Below, in pieces: positions 15,474 through 23,747 of a DNA stretch of 23,915 nucleotides (position 1 is the first letter of the stretch; each line of letters opens with the position of its first letter). The translations under genes and the position numbers were made by a program. The stretch spans positions 1-23,915 of the forward strand of contig CAYJPF010000033.1 in NCBI GenBank assembly GCA_964372025.1, read 5' to 3'. Below the pieces are notes generated by a model. It saw only the letters and a list, made by a program, of their open reading frames with translations, had not been told where the DNA came from and made no database searches. The stretch comes from CAYJBP01 sp964372025. GTDB taxonomy: Bacteria > Bacillota > Dehalobacteriia > UBA4068.

Positions 15474-16400
15474 ATGAAATTTGCATTAATCAAAACAAGT
15501 TTATTTTTAAAGGTGGCAGTAGCTATTTTGCTGACCGGTGCCATTATGTTTATGGCAAACAATGCGGCTTTTGCAATTGATATCCCTGCTAAAACCCAAT
15601 CACAAACCGGGGTTACCGTATTTACCAATGGCAAAGCCACCATCGATGCCTCTAATACTGCCGAAGGTTATATTATGATTAAATATACCGGCGGCAAGGA
15701 TATTAAAATTAAGGTTCAAATCATCAAAAGCGGTGGCGAAACTTATTCTTATGATTTAAACAATGATGGCCGCTTCGAAAGTTTTCCGATTAGCCAAGGC
15801 AATGGCAGCTATACAATTGGGGTTTACGAAAATATCAGCGGCAGCAAATATGCAACAGCCCATACTGCAGCCGTAACTGTAAGCTTGCGCCATAACTTTT
15901 TGCCTTTTCTTTATTCCAATCAATTTGTAAATTATGATGCCGCCCCCAATACCAGAGCCAAAGCTGCCGAGCTTATCAGCGGCAAAAGCACTGATATGGA
16001 AAGGTTGCAGGCAGTTTACTATTATGTTATCAAAAACTTTACCTACGACAATGCTTTAGCAACTGCCGTAACCAATGGCCTAACCGGCTATCTACCTGAC
16101 TTAGATTCTGTTTTGGCCTCTCAAAAAGGCATTTGCTTCGACTATGCAGCGCTAATGGCCGGTATGCTGCGCTCGCAGAATATCCCCTGCCAATTGGTGG
16201 TAGGTTATGCCGGCACTGTGTATCATGCTTGGATTAATGTTTATATTGCCAATGTTGGCTGGGTAGACCAGGCCGTTTACTTTGATGGCCAAAACTGGAG
16301 CTTAATGGATCCCACTTTTGCTTCCAGCGGTGGCAATTCGGCCGAAATTCAGCAATATATTGGCACCGGCAGCAATTATAGCATGAAATACGTCTATTAA
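15474..16400 (+). CDS. secreted transglutaminase-like (papain-fold) protein
   Basis: The 308-residue protein has a signal peptide (1-34; hydrophobic VAVAILLTGAIMFM, cleavage near AAFA), a beta-rich domain (about 40-138) and a transglutaminase-like domain (about 160-285). The catalytic triad is complete: Cys221 in QKGICFDYAALMAGMLR, His251 in YHAWINVY and Asp279 in LMDPTFAS. Bacterial members of this superfamily are mostly cysteine proteases or peptidoglycan-associated enzymes rather than true cross-linkers, so the reaction is not known. AAAGGA lies 9 bases before the ATG. Two terminators follow. Confidence 0.92.
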   Translation: MKFALIKTSLFLKVAVAILLTGAIMFMANNAAFAIDIPAKTQSQTGVTVFTNGKATIDASNTAEGYIMIKYTGGKDIKIKVQIIKSGGETYSYDLNNDGRFESFPISQGNGSYTIGVYENISGSKYATAHTAAVTVSLRHNFLPFLYSNQFVNYDAAPNTRAKAAELISGKSTDMERLQAVYYYVIKNFTYDNALATAVTNGLTGYLPDLDSVLASQKGICFDYAALMAGMLRSQNIPCQLVVGYAGTVYHAWINVYIANVGWVDQAVYFDGQNWSLMDPTFASSGGNSAEIQQYIGTGSNYSMKYVY

Positions 16401-16421
16401 TTTGATACACTCTTAGCCAGT

Positions 16422-16446
16422 GGGCGCCTACGGGCGCCCGTTTTCC
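16422..16446 (+). terminator. terminator after the transglutaminase gene
   Basis: GGGCGCC, loop TACG, GGCGCCC, then GTTTTCC. It is short but very GC-rich. Confidence 0.75.
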
Positions 16447-16459
16447 TAATTTAGATAAC

Positions 16460-16502
16460 AAAAGATAACCGGCAAGCCTATGGCCTATGGTTATCTTTTT
16501 TT
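16460..16502 (+). terminator. second, tandem terminator
   Basis: AAAGATAACC pairs with GGTTATCTTT around a loop that can itself pair, followed by seven T. It backs up the previous hairpin. Confidence 0.75.
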
Positions 16503-16558
16503 ATGGTTTTATTGATAGCCGCAAGCCGGGTAATGAATGGCGGCCGGTGATAGGTTTG

Positions 16559-16609
16559 GTTAGCGTAAAAGGACTCGATGGGTTCAAGTCCTTTTACGTT
16601 AGCGTAAAA
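16559..16609. repeat. long hairpin with flanking 11-bp direct repeat
   Basis: CGTAAAAGGACT (16564-16575) pairs perfectly with AGTCCTTTTACG (16587-16598), and the stem extends outward with two G-U pairs. TTAGCGTAAAA occurs at 16560-16570 and again at 16599-16609. The loop holds GGTTCAAG, which also pairs with the left arm of the next hairpin. No gene lies here. Confidence 0.75.
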
Positions 16610-16641
16610 AAAACTTGAACCAAAACGGTTCAAGTTTTTTT
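16607..16641. terminator. perfect 15-bp bidirectional terminator
   Basis: AAAAAAACTTGAACC pairs with GGTTCAAGTTTTTTT around AAAAC. It lies 6 bases past the stop of the minus-strand SPFH-like gene, and the minus strand ends in eight T. Confidence 0.9.
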
Positions 16642-16647
16642 AGGCTA

Positions 16648-17328
16648 TTATAAGTCATTTTCTGCAAAAACAGGTTTGGTCATCGGATTAAATTCGATAA
16701 TATCCAAACGATTTAATTGTAGCCCTTTAGGACGGAATTGATTATTTATCTGATTAAAAATATCATGCTCTAGCTCTGCTTTTAATTCGCTTAGCTTGCT
16801 TAATGGATGCGGGCGAGCAATGGTTGCGGCTATTATTGCCTCGCTTAATAATTGAGTTAAATGATCAATTAATACGCTAAGTTGCCAAAAATTTTGCCCC
16901 AAAACCATCTCGCGCATGAAAATAGTTGGGTTGATTATCTGCATCTCAAAATTGCCCTTTAATTGCAATTGCTGTAAACCTAAATCAGGATCGCGCAATA
17001 ATAAAGGAGCAATATTGCTAAATGGACAGTTTTTAAATGGCGCCAAATTTATATAGTAAAGCTTAGCCGGATATAACCAATCACAATCTTTAGCAGGCTT
17101 TAATTGGGGTATTTTACCATCTTCTAATTGATAGGCTCCGGGCATAAAAACCGTAAGCAGCTGATCATTAGCAACCACCGCCGCCGCCTGATCATCAATT
17201 ACCGCCAAACGCATGCCCATTACCAAACCTTGCTTAATTTGGCTGTTTTGCCTTAATAATTCACTATCATTCATAGGCGGGTTTTCTACCCAACGGCTTT
17301 TTAGCCAATGCTTTTTTACAAAATTCAT
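16648..17328 (-). CDS. SPFH-domain protein, YdjI-like (short form)
   Basis: The 226-residue protein matches the SPFH/band-7-like core of Bacillus YdjI: an N-terminal strand region (MRLAVIDDQAAAVVANDQ, then VFMPGAYQLEDGKIP), the LLLRDPDLGLQQLQLKGNF core, and NPTIFMREMV. YdjI is a membrane-associated protein tied to envelope stress in Bacillus. That protein is longer, and many relatives end in a zinc ribbon; here there is none and the protein stops at about 226 residues. Start ATG 17328 has AGGGGA 5 bases upstream. It stands alone between a 440-bp gap and a strong terminator. Function here is not known. Confidence 0.8.
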   Translation of the reverse strand: MNFVKKHWLKSRWVENPPMNDSELLRQNSQIKQGLVMGMRLAVIDDQAAAVVANDQLLTVFMPGAYQLEDGKIPQLKPAKDCDWLYPAKLYYINLAPFKNCPFSNIAPLLLRDPDLGLQQLQLKGNFEMQIINPTIFMREMVLGQNFWQLSVLIDHLTQLLSEAIIAATIARPHPLSKLSELKAELEHDIFNQINNQFRPKGLQLNRLDIIEFNPMTKPVFAENDL

Positions 17329-17371
17329 AATCTTCCCCTTGGCTATTTTTCGACAGGTTCTGTAATATTTA

Positions 17372-17399
17372 TGTATAATTCTCCAAAAAAATATGTTAA
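17372..17399 (-). promoter_or_regulatory. possible promoter of the SPFH-like gene
   Basis: TTAACA (17394-17399), 16-bp spacer and TATACA (17372-17377) on the minus strand, about 44 bases before the start codon. Confidence 0.4.
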
Positions 17400-17772
17400 A
17401 AAAATTTTAAGCTAGGCTAACTGCTAATTAGCGTTTTATTGCTAAAATTTAAGGCTTAGGCTATTGACATTTTACAATTAAGCTAAGCAGGCAATATTAT
17501 TTTTTTTGCCGATTTTCGGGATTTTAGGAATTTTTATACCCTTTTTTTCCACAGATCTATTAATTATGCATCAATAGCGTTTAGCTGGTGTTTTGAAAAC
17601 AAATCACAAAAAAGCAAGTTTTCTTAACAAGTTATCAACATTTTATATGCAAGGCAATGTATAATTATTCATAGGCTTTTTAGCTTGAATTATGCTAAAA
17701 TAGAGCTAAAAATTTATGTTTACGGCCATTAATTTAAGAGCCGAATTATAAGCTTTATATTCCATTTTTCAA
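17400..17772. other. AT-rich intergenic region without a gene
   Basis: I see no ORF with a ribosome binding site on either strand. It contains a 10-bp palindrome (GCTAATTAGC, 17423-17432), two 9-mers one base away from a DnaA box (TTTTCCACA at 17545, TTATCAACA at 17632) and overlapping TTTTAGC/GCTAAAA inverted repeats at 17677-17712 that may end the rsfS transcript. No known RNA family is recognised. Confidence 0.6.
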
Positions 17773-18117
17773 CTAATCTTCATAGCTTTGGCGGGGTGCA
17801 TCGCCCCATAATTTTTCCAGGCTATAATATTCCCTTTCTTCTTGCTGGAAGATATGAACAATCACCGCGCTTAAATCCAGCAAAATCCAGCGGCCTTCAT
17901 TATAGCCTTCCATGCGGCCGGCATTAATGCCCTGCTCTTTTAAATCTTCGGCAATGCCGTCGGCAATAGCTTGCGCCTGACGATTATTTTTAGCAGTCAT
18001 AATCAAAAAATAATCGCCAATTAAGGATAAATCCTTTAAATCTAGGCTAATAATTTGCTCGGCCTTCTTCTCTTTGGCGGAATTTACACATTGCAGCAAT
18101 AATTCTTGGTTTTCCAT
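17773..18117 (-). CDS. rsfS: ribosome silencing factor RsfS
   Basis: RsfS binds protein L14 on the 50S subunit and blocks joining with the 30S during starvation. The 114 residues carry the family pattern: CVNSAKEKKAEQIISLDLK, GDYFLIMTAKNNRQAQAIAD, and the closing AVIVHIFQQEEREYYSLEKLW. ATG 18117 has AAGGAG 6 bases upstream; a TTG at 18138 would overlap the yqeK stop but lacks such a site. It is last in the ileS-obg-nadD-yqeK-rsfS order, 17 bases after yqeK. Confidence 0.96.
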   Translation of the reverse strand: MENQELLLQCVNSAKEKKAEQIISLDLKDLSLIGDYFLIMTAKNNRQAQAIADGIAEDLKEQGINAGRMEGYNEGRWILLDLSAVIVHIFQQEEREYYSLEKLWGDAPRQSYED

Positions 18118-18134
18118 AATAATCTCCTTATTAT

Positions 18135-18719
18135 TCAATTGATGTTAATTCGCATTTGCCGATAAACCTGCAGCGATTTGGGATGTATTGGTCGGTTTTT
18201 AGCCTTCAAAAACTCAAAGCCATCGGCCAAAATTAAAATGATGGTTTGGTTTAAATCAATAGCGGCAGTTTGCCTAATCAGCTCAAGCCCTGCAAAATCG
18301 CTGCGCCCCGGCTCGATACTATCGGCGATAAAGACAATTTTAGCCAAATCGCTCATCTTAATATCAGGTATAGTATGATAGCTAATTGCCGCCAAAATTT
18401 CGCTATCTTTTATGCCCCAGCTAAGCTCGGCCAGCTTAGCGCCCAAGGGGGCATGGAGGATAAGCGGGCTTAATAAATCATCAGCGCTGATGGGCAAATT
18501 ATAAAGCTTGGCCTGCTCAATAAGTTGCGACGGCTGCAAATCTCGGGCAATATCATGCAATAAGCCGGCTAATCTTGCCTTATCAATATCGCAATTGTAA
18601 ATCTTGGCCAAATCGGCGGCCGCTTGCGCCACCCCCAAACTATGCCGATATCGGGCAGGGCTAAGCTGCTCTTGCAGGCGCTTTTGCCAAGCCTGCCATT
18701 GCTCTTGGCTATAGCTCAT
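18135..18719 (-). CDS. yqeK: Ap4A hydrolase, HD-domain YqeK
   Basis: YqeK cuts diadenosine tetraphosphate symmetrically into two ADP, limiting this stress nucleotide. The 194-residue protein shows the HD metal ligands His26 (YRHSLGVA) and His55-Asp56 (GLLHDIARDL), a later His in ILHAPLGA, ISYHT and FIADSIEPGR, all typical for the family. Its ATG overlaps the nadD stop by four bases (ATGA), so translation is coupled. The length is normal. Confidence 0.95.
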   Translation of the reverse strand: MSYSQEQWQAWQKRLQEQLSPARYRHSLGVAQAAADLAKIYNCDIDKARLAGLLHDIARDLQPSQLIEQAKLYNLPISADDLLSPLILHAPLGAKLAELSWGIKDSEILAAISYHTIPDIKMSDLAKIVFIADSIEPGRSDFAGLELIRQTAAIDLNQTIILILADGFEFLKAKNRPIHPKSLQVYRQMRININ

Positions 18720-19339
18720 TTGGCCTTCACCTGCCGATATAGGCCTTGCTTAAGAATATAATTTTCCACCGATTCGGGCAATAAATACTTAATCGGTTGG
18801 CTGTTTTGAATACGCTGCCGAATATCGGTAGAGGATATGCTTAAAGCCGGTACCTGCATTAATTTAATTTTATCCTTAAAATTAGGCGGCCAATCGCTAA
18901 GCTCTGCTAATTGATAACCGGGGCGGGTAGCTGCGATAAAGTTGCATAGGCCAAATAATTGCTCGGCATTATTCCAGGTAAAAATTTGCCTAATCGCATC
19001 GGCGCCGGTGATAAAATACAGCTGGCAATCGGCACCATACTCCTCTTTAAAGCGGCATAAAGTATCATAAGTATAAGATAGACCTTCGCGCTCTAATTCC
19101 AAGCGCGAAAGCTGAAAATAGGGATTACTAACCGTGGCCAAAAAAGTCATCATATAACGATGCTCGCTGTATTTGGCCTCGATTTCCTTATGCGGCGGGC
19201 GGCCTGCCGGCACAAAAATTACCGTATCTAAGTTAAACTTGGCACGGGCAATCTCGGCCGTTACCAGGTGCCCGTAGTGGATAGGATCGAATGTGCCGCC
19301 CATAATCCCAATTTTTAAAGGCTGTTTGCATTTATCCAT
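18716..19339 (-). CDS. nadD: nicotinate-nucleotide adenylyltransferase
   Basis: NadD joins ATP and nicotinate mononucleotide to form deamido-NAD in NAD synthesis. The 207-residue protein has the nucleotidyltransferase motif GGTFDPIHYGH (residues 14-24, with the T/HxGH signature) and the C-terminal ISSTDIR motif, plus VPAGRPPHKE for substrate binding. ATG 19339 has GGAG 12 bases upstream, a rather long spacing, and no better start is in frame. It overlaps yqeK by four bases and follows obg after 32 bases. Confidence 0.97.
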   Translation of the reverse strand: MDKCKQPLKIGIMGGTFDPIHYGHLVTAEIARAKFNLDTVIFVPAGRPPHKEIEAKYSEHRYMMTFLATVSNPYFQLSRLELEREGLSYTYDTLCRFKEEYGADCQLYFITGADAIRQIFTWNNAEQLFGLCNFIAATRPGYQLAELSDWPPNFKDKIKLMQVPALSISSTDIRQRIQNSQPIKYLLPESVENYILKQGLYRQVKAK

Positions 19340-19371
19340 AGCAAAAATTTACTCCGCAAAATCTAATAGCT

Positions 19372-20646
19372 TTATTCGGCATACTCAAATTCATTGCCGG
19401 CAATATTTACCGTATCGCCCAGGCTTACCCCGGCCGTTTTGAGAGCATCTTCTAAGCCCATCTTGATAAAAATACGCTGCATTCTTAAAACAGCAGCCTC
19501 ATTATTTAGGTCGGTCATTTCCACCAATTTGATTACACGGCTGCCTTTTACATGCCAAGTGCCGCTATCATCCCTTTCGATAATAAAGGGATCTTCGGCC
19601 TCTACAATGGTATGCTTTACCTCGTCTTCTTGCTTATTGAGAATAATCGGCGGCGCTTCTTGCAATAGTTGATGAATACGCCATAATAATTCCTGTAAGC
19701 CTTGGCCATTTAAGGCCGAAATAGCCATAATCTCATAATCTTGGCCCAGATGCGCCTTTAAGGCGGCCAAATTGGCCTCGGCTTCGGGCATATCCATTTT
19801 ATTAGCCACCACCAAAAGCGGACGGCTGGTAAAATCTTCCCGATAAATGCGCAATTCCTCTTGGATAATCGCAAAATCTTTTTCCGGGCTGCGCTCTTCG
19901 TCAAAGGGGTTCATATCCAGCAAATGCACCAATACCCGGCAACGCTCGGCATGACGCAAAAAGCGATGCCCCAAGCCAATGCCGGTGGCCGCCCCTTCGA
20001 TTAAGCCCGGCAAATCGGCCATCACAAAATCGGCCTCATCGCTTAGGCGCACCAAGCCTAAATTAGGCTCTAAGGTGGTAAAAGGATAATTGGCTATCTT
20101 AGGATTAGCGGCCGATACCTTGGATATCAAAGTAGATTTACCGGCATTGGGCATGCCGATTAGGCCTACATCGGCCAGCAATTTTAATTCGAGAATTAGC
20201 CAGCGCTCTTCGCCGGGCTCGCCTTTTTCGGCAAATTCGGGGGCTTTATTGCGCCCCGAAGAAAAATGACTATTGCCAAAACCGCCACGACCGCCTTGAG
20301 CCACGATAATCTCCTGATCTTCGCTGATAATATCGGCCAAAACACGGCCTTCTTCATCACGGATAACCGTGCCCAAAGGCACTTTTAGGCGCAAATCCTC
20401 GGCATTGCCGCCGGTCATATTTTTGGCGCCGCCATTATCGCCCTTTTGGCCTTTATAGTGGCGGCGATACTTAAAATCGACCAAGGTGCGCAAATTAGAA
20501 TCGCCACAAAAGATGATATGGCTACCCCTACCGCCGTCGCCGCCGGAGGGGCCGCCCATCGGTACAAATTTTTCCCGTCTAAAGGCCACCATACCCTGGC
20601 CGCCATCGCCGGCTTTAACATTAATTTTTACATAATCATGTAGCAT
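19372..20646 (-). CDS. obg: Obg GTPase (CgtA)
   Basis: Obg is a GTPase for 50S assembly and stress control. The 424 residues contain the glycine-rich Obg domain (1-158, e.g. AGDGGQGMVAFRREK), the G domain with G1 GMPNAGKST (164-172), G3 DLPGL (211-215), G4 NKMD (282-285) and G5 SAL (310-312), and an OCT domain (about 340-424). I chose ATG 20646 (MLHDYVK) because AAGAGG lies 7 bases upstream at 20654-20659; an upstream in-frame ATG at 20673 lacks one and adds nine residues. In most Firmicutes rplU and rpmA precede obg; here ileS does. Confidence 0.98.
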   Translation of the reverse strand: MLHDYVKINVKAGDGGQGMVAFRREKFVPMGGPSGGDGGRGSHIIFCGDSNLRTLVDFKYRRHYKGQKGDNGGAKNMTGGNAEDLRLKVPLGTVIRDEEGRVLADIISEDQEIIVAQGGRGGFGNSHFSSGRNKAPEFAEKGEPGEERWLILELKLLADVGLIGMPNAGKSTLISKVSAANPKIANYPFTTLEPNLGLVRLSDEADFVMADLPGLIEGAATGIGLGHRFLRHAERCRVLVHLLDMNPFDEERSPEKDFAIIQEELRIYREDFTSRPLLVVANKMDMPEAEANLAALKAHLGQDYEIMAISALNGQGLQELLWRIHQLLQEAPPIILNKQEDEVKHTIVEAEDPFIIERDDSGTWHVKGSRVIKLVEMTDLNNEAAVLRMQRIFIKMGLEDALKTAGVSLGDTVNIAGNEFEYAE

Positions 20647-20659
20647 TAAATTACCTCTT

Positions 20660-20671
20660 GGGCTTAAGCCC
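20660..20671. repeat. 12-bp perfect palindrome before obg
   Basis: GGGCTTAAGCCC lies just upstream of the obg ribosome binding site, in the 65-bp gap after ileS. It may be an mRNA structure or protein site; it has no U-run. Confidence 0.5.
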
Positions 20672-20711
20672 ATTCTATTTCAAAAATATCAATTAAAACA
20701 AATTAATACAA

Positions 20712-23522
20712 CTATTTAGCAGCCAATTGATCCAAAACCCGGGCACAACGTGGGCAAGTATCGGCATGATTGCTATCTTGGCCGGTGGCCTCGTCATAAA
20801 TCCAGCAACGGCTGCATTTTTGGCCTTTAGCATGGCCTACCACCACGCCCATCAGCTCCTCGCCACCGCAAATTTCGGGGCGAGCGCTATCGGCAGGCAT
20901 AATCTCGATTTGCGAAACGATGAATAAACGCGCCAAATGCTCTTTTAAGCTGGCCAAAACCTGATAGGCCTCGGCAGTGGGATAAAGGGTTAAGGCGGCA
21001 TCTAAGGAATGGCCAATGGTTTTTTCTTTACGTGCCAGCTCCAATTCTTTGGCGGCAATTTCTCGTAAATCAGTTAGGATTTGCCATTTGGCCTCCAATT
21101 GCTCATCAACCATCTCGGCATCAAATTGGGGCATATCTAATAATTGAACGCTAATTGGGGAATTAGCCTCTTTAGGCATAAACATATAAATTTCTTCGGC
21201 GGTAAAGGATAAAATAGGAGCTAAAAGGCGGGTTAAAGTGTTTACCAAATGATAAAGCACAGTTTGCACAGCCTTGCGCTCAAAAGAATTGGGGGCTTGG
21301 GTATATAAAATATCCTTGGCCTGATCCAAGTAAAAAGCGCTCATATCCACCACGCAGAATTTATGGATGGCATGATAAACAACATGGAATTCATAATTAT
21401 CATAAGCATCCAGCACCAGCTTGGTTAGCTTATTTAATTTAATCATCGCCAAACGATCGGTTTCGGGCAATTGGGCAAAGGGGATTAAATCATTGGCTAA
21501 ATCAAAATCATAAAGATTGCCCAGCAAATAACGGGAAGTATTACGGATTTTGCGATAAGCTTCGCTAACTTGCTTAAAAATGCCCTTGGAATTGGCAATA
21601 TCGGAGCGATAATCGGTAGAGCTTACCCAAAGGCGCAACACATCGGCGCCCATTTCCTTGATTACATCAAGGGGGCTGATGGTATTGCCTAGGGATTTGC
21701 TTTGCTTTTTGCCTTGCTCATCCACCAAGAAGCCATGGGTTAGCACCCTGCGATAAGGGGCAGTGCCACGATTGGCCACAGCAATACAAAGCGAGGAATT
21801 AAACCAACCCCGATGCTGATCGCTACCTTCTAAATATAAATCGGCCGGCCAGCTATGATTAGGCCAATGCTCCTCATTTTCCAAAACGGCAAAATGCGAG
21901 CTACCGCTATCAAACCAAACATCCATGGTATCGGTTTCCTTGCGGAAATCTTGGCTGCCGCAATGGGGGCAGGCGCAATCTTTGGGCAATAAATCCTTGG
22001 TATCTAAAGCAAACCAGGCCGAAGAGCCCTGCTTGCCCACAATTTCCTGCAAATGGCTAATGGTTTGTTCATTGATTAAATATTGATCGCAATCATTGCA
22101 GTAAAAAATCGGAATCGGCACGCCCCAAGTTCTTTGACGCGAAATGCACCAATCGCCACGATCATGCACCATATTATAGATGCGATCGCGCCCCCAATCG
22201 GGGATAAATTTTACCTGGTCGATAGCCTCTAAAGCCTGCTGCCTAAAGCCATCTACCGAGGCAAACCATTGCTCGGTGGCTCGGAATAAAATCGGGGTGC
22301 GGCAGCGCCAGCAATGGGGGTATTGATGGCTAATCATGGCCATATGCATTAAAGCGCCTACTTCTTCTAAGGCCTGCATAATTGCTTTATTGGCGCCTTT
22401 GCCGGTATCTAAGCCCTCAAAGCGGCCGGCCTCGGCGGTAAAGATACCCTTGCCATCAACCGGCGAAAGGGCGGCAATTTTATATTTTTGGCAAACAAAA
22501 AAGTCATCAGGGCCATGGCCGGGCGCGGTATGAACGCAGCCGGTACCGGCTTCTAAAGTTACATGCTCGCCGTTAATTAATAGCGAATCGCGATCATATA
22601 AGGGGTGCTTGCAGGTAATATATTCTAAATCACGGCCTTTAAACTCGGCTATAATGCTATAAGTTTTTTCGCAGCCAATATCTTTTAAGAAGGTATCGAC
22701 CAATTCTTTGGCAATTAAAAGCTTTTCGCCTTCTAAATCGATTAAAACATAGTCATAATTAGGATGCAAGCTAATAGCTAAGTTGGCCGGAATAGTCCAA
22801 GGGGTGGTGGTCCAGATTACCACAAAGGCATCTTGGGGTAAGATGTTTTTGCCATCATTAACCGCAAATTTAACATAAATACTGGGCGATTTATGATCAT
22901 GATACTCCACCTCGGCCTCGGCCAAGGCGGTTTCGCAATCGGGGCACCAATAAATCGGCTTTAGGCCTTTATAGATAAAGCCTTTTTGAGCCATCGCACC
23001 AAAAGCCCCTAATTGAGCGGCCTCGAAATGCGGCTGCAAGGTTAGATAGGGATTATCCCAATCGCCACGCACACCTAAACGCTTAAATTGTTCGCGCTGA
23101 ATATTTACATATTTAAGGGCATATTCTTCGCAACGCTCACGGAAGGGCACAATACCCACTTTTTCGCGGTTTAAGCCCAAATCCTTGATTGCTTTTTGCT
23201 CAATCGGCAGGCCATGAGTATCCCAGCCGGGCACATAGGGGGCATCGAAGCCGGCCATCGAATGATATTTTACAACGATATCCTTAAGGACTTTATTTAA
23301 GGCATGGCCTAAATGAATATCACCATTGGCATAAGGCGGCCCATCATGGAGGATAAATTTAGGCTTACCGGCATTTTTTTGGGCAACAGCTTGGTAAATA
23401 TCCTGCTCTTGCCATTTTTGCAAAAATTCCGGCTCCCTTTTAGGCAAATCCCCTCGCATCGGAAAATCGGTTAATGGTAAATTTAAAGTTTGGCTATATT
23501 CATTCATTTCTTGCTTGGCCAC
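20712..23522 (-). CDS. ileS: isoleucyl-tRNA synthetase
   Basis: IleS loads isoleucine on its tRNA and edits valine. The 936 residues, a usual bacterial length, include the class I motif HLGH (residues 70-73), the editing domain (VVIWTTTPWTIPANLA), the KMSKS-type loop read here as KQSKS (about 605-609), the anticodon-binding region, and a C-terminal zinc finger (CSRCW ... CPRC). This is the zinc-finger-bearing bacterial type. I chose GTG 23522 because AAGGGAG lies 8 bases upstream at 23531-23537; the TTG at 23540 would put that site in the gene. No T-box leader is seen. Confidence 0.97.
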   Translation of the reverse strand: MAKQEMNEYSQTLNLPLTDFPMRGDLPKREPEFLQKWQEQDIYQAVAQKNAGKPKFILHDGPPYANGDIHLGHALNKVLKDIVVKYHSMAGFDAPYVPGWDTHGLPIEQKAIKDLGLNREKVGIVPFRERCEEYALKYVNIQREQFKRLGVRGDWDNPYLTLQPHFEAAQLGAFGAMAQKGFIYKGLKPIYWCPDCETALAEAEVEYHDHKSPSIYVKFAVNDGKNILPQDAFVVIWTTTPWTIPANLAISLHPNYDYVLIDLEGEKLLIAKELVDTFLKDIGCEKTYSIIAEFKGRDLEYITCKHPLYDRDSLLINGEHVTLEAGTGCVHTAPGHGPDDFFVCQKYKIAALSPVDGKGIFTAEAGRFEGLDTGKGANKAIMQALEEVGALMHMAMISHQYPHCWRCRTPILFRATEQWFASVDGFRQQALEAIDQVKFIPDWGRDRIYNMVHDRGDWCISRQRTWGVPIPIFYCNDCDQYLINEQTISHLQEIVGKQGSSAWFALDTKDLLPKDCACPHCGSQDFRKETDTMDVWFDSGSSHFAVLENEEHWPNHSWPADLYLEGSDQHRGWFNSSLCIAVANRGTAPYRRVLTHGFLVDEQGKKQSKSLGNTISPLDVIKEMGADVLRLWVSSTDYRSDIANSKGIFKQVSEAYRKIRNTSRYLLGNLYDFDLANDLIPFAQLPETDRLAMIKLNKLTKLVLDAYDNYEFHVVYHAIHKFCVVDMSAFYLDQAKDILYTQAPNSFERKAVQTVLYHLVNTLTRLLAPILSFTAEEIYMFMPKEANSPISVQLLDMPQFDAEMVDEQLEAKWQILTDLREIAAKELELARKEKTIGHSLDAALTLYPTAEAYQVLASLKEHLARLFIVSQIEIMPADSARPEICGGEELMGVVVGHAKGQKCSRCWIYDEATGQDSNHADTCPRCARVLDQLAAK

Positions 23523-23530
23523 GGTATTTA

Positions 23531-23537
23531 CTCCCTT
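23531..23537 (-). promoter_or_regulatory. ribosome binding site fixing a GTG start for ileS
   Basis: AAGGGAG lies 8 bases before GTG 23520-23522. It makes GTG the likely start and shortens the longest possible frame by six residues. Confidence 0.8.
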
Positions 23538-23540
23538 CAA

Positions 23541-23747
23541 AATCAGATAAAATTTAATTAAGCGGTTTTACCTATATAATATCACTTAAATAAGAAAAAT
23601 ATTTGCAAAACCCACCAAAATTAATACATTCGCTAAAAATAGCGTTTTTCCTGCTTGGCGCTGGATAGTTTAGATTATTTGCCAAAGTATGATATCAGCC
23701 GCCTTTGGTAAATTTGGGCAAAAAACGGCGGGGGGATATTTAAAAAA
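23541..23747. other. ileS upstream region with a long hairpin, no T-box seen
   Basis: On the minus strand a 10-bp stem (TTTACCAAAG with CTTTGGCAAA, one G-U pair, 23678-23712) has a 15-base loop containing GATATCAT, and a CGCTA/TAGCG hairpin lies at 23630-23643. I found no copy of the conserved T-box core that normally pairs with uncharged tRNA, and no convincing -35/-10 pair. No ORF with a ribosome binding site was found. Confidence 0.5.

Noticed and set aside
15335..15580. 81-codon plus-strand ORF overlapping the transglutaminase start
   Set aside because: It is out of frame with the real gene, has no ribosome binding site and no recognisable domain.
16575..16592. tRNA T-loop-like GGTTCAAGTCC inside the first hairpin of the 16559-16641 cluster
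   Set aside because: The five-base T stem does not pair (a T-T mismatch and a G-U), and no D-arm, anticodon arm or acceptor stem can be placed around it. The bases pair better as a simple hairpin.
17545..17640. Replication origin near rsfS
   Set aside because: Only two one-mismatch DnaA-like 9-mers occur, without dnaA, dnaN or a cluster of boxes.
23541..23747. T-box riboswitch for ileS
   Set aside because: The conserved core and antiterminator sequence were not found by eye, and the nearest match (GGTAAAACCGC) lacks the key GGTGG portion.
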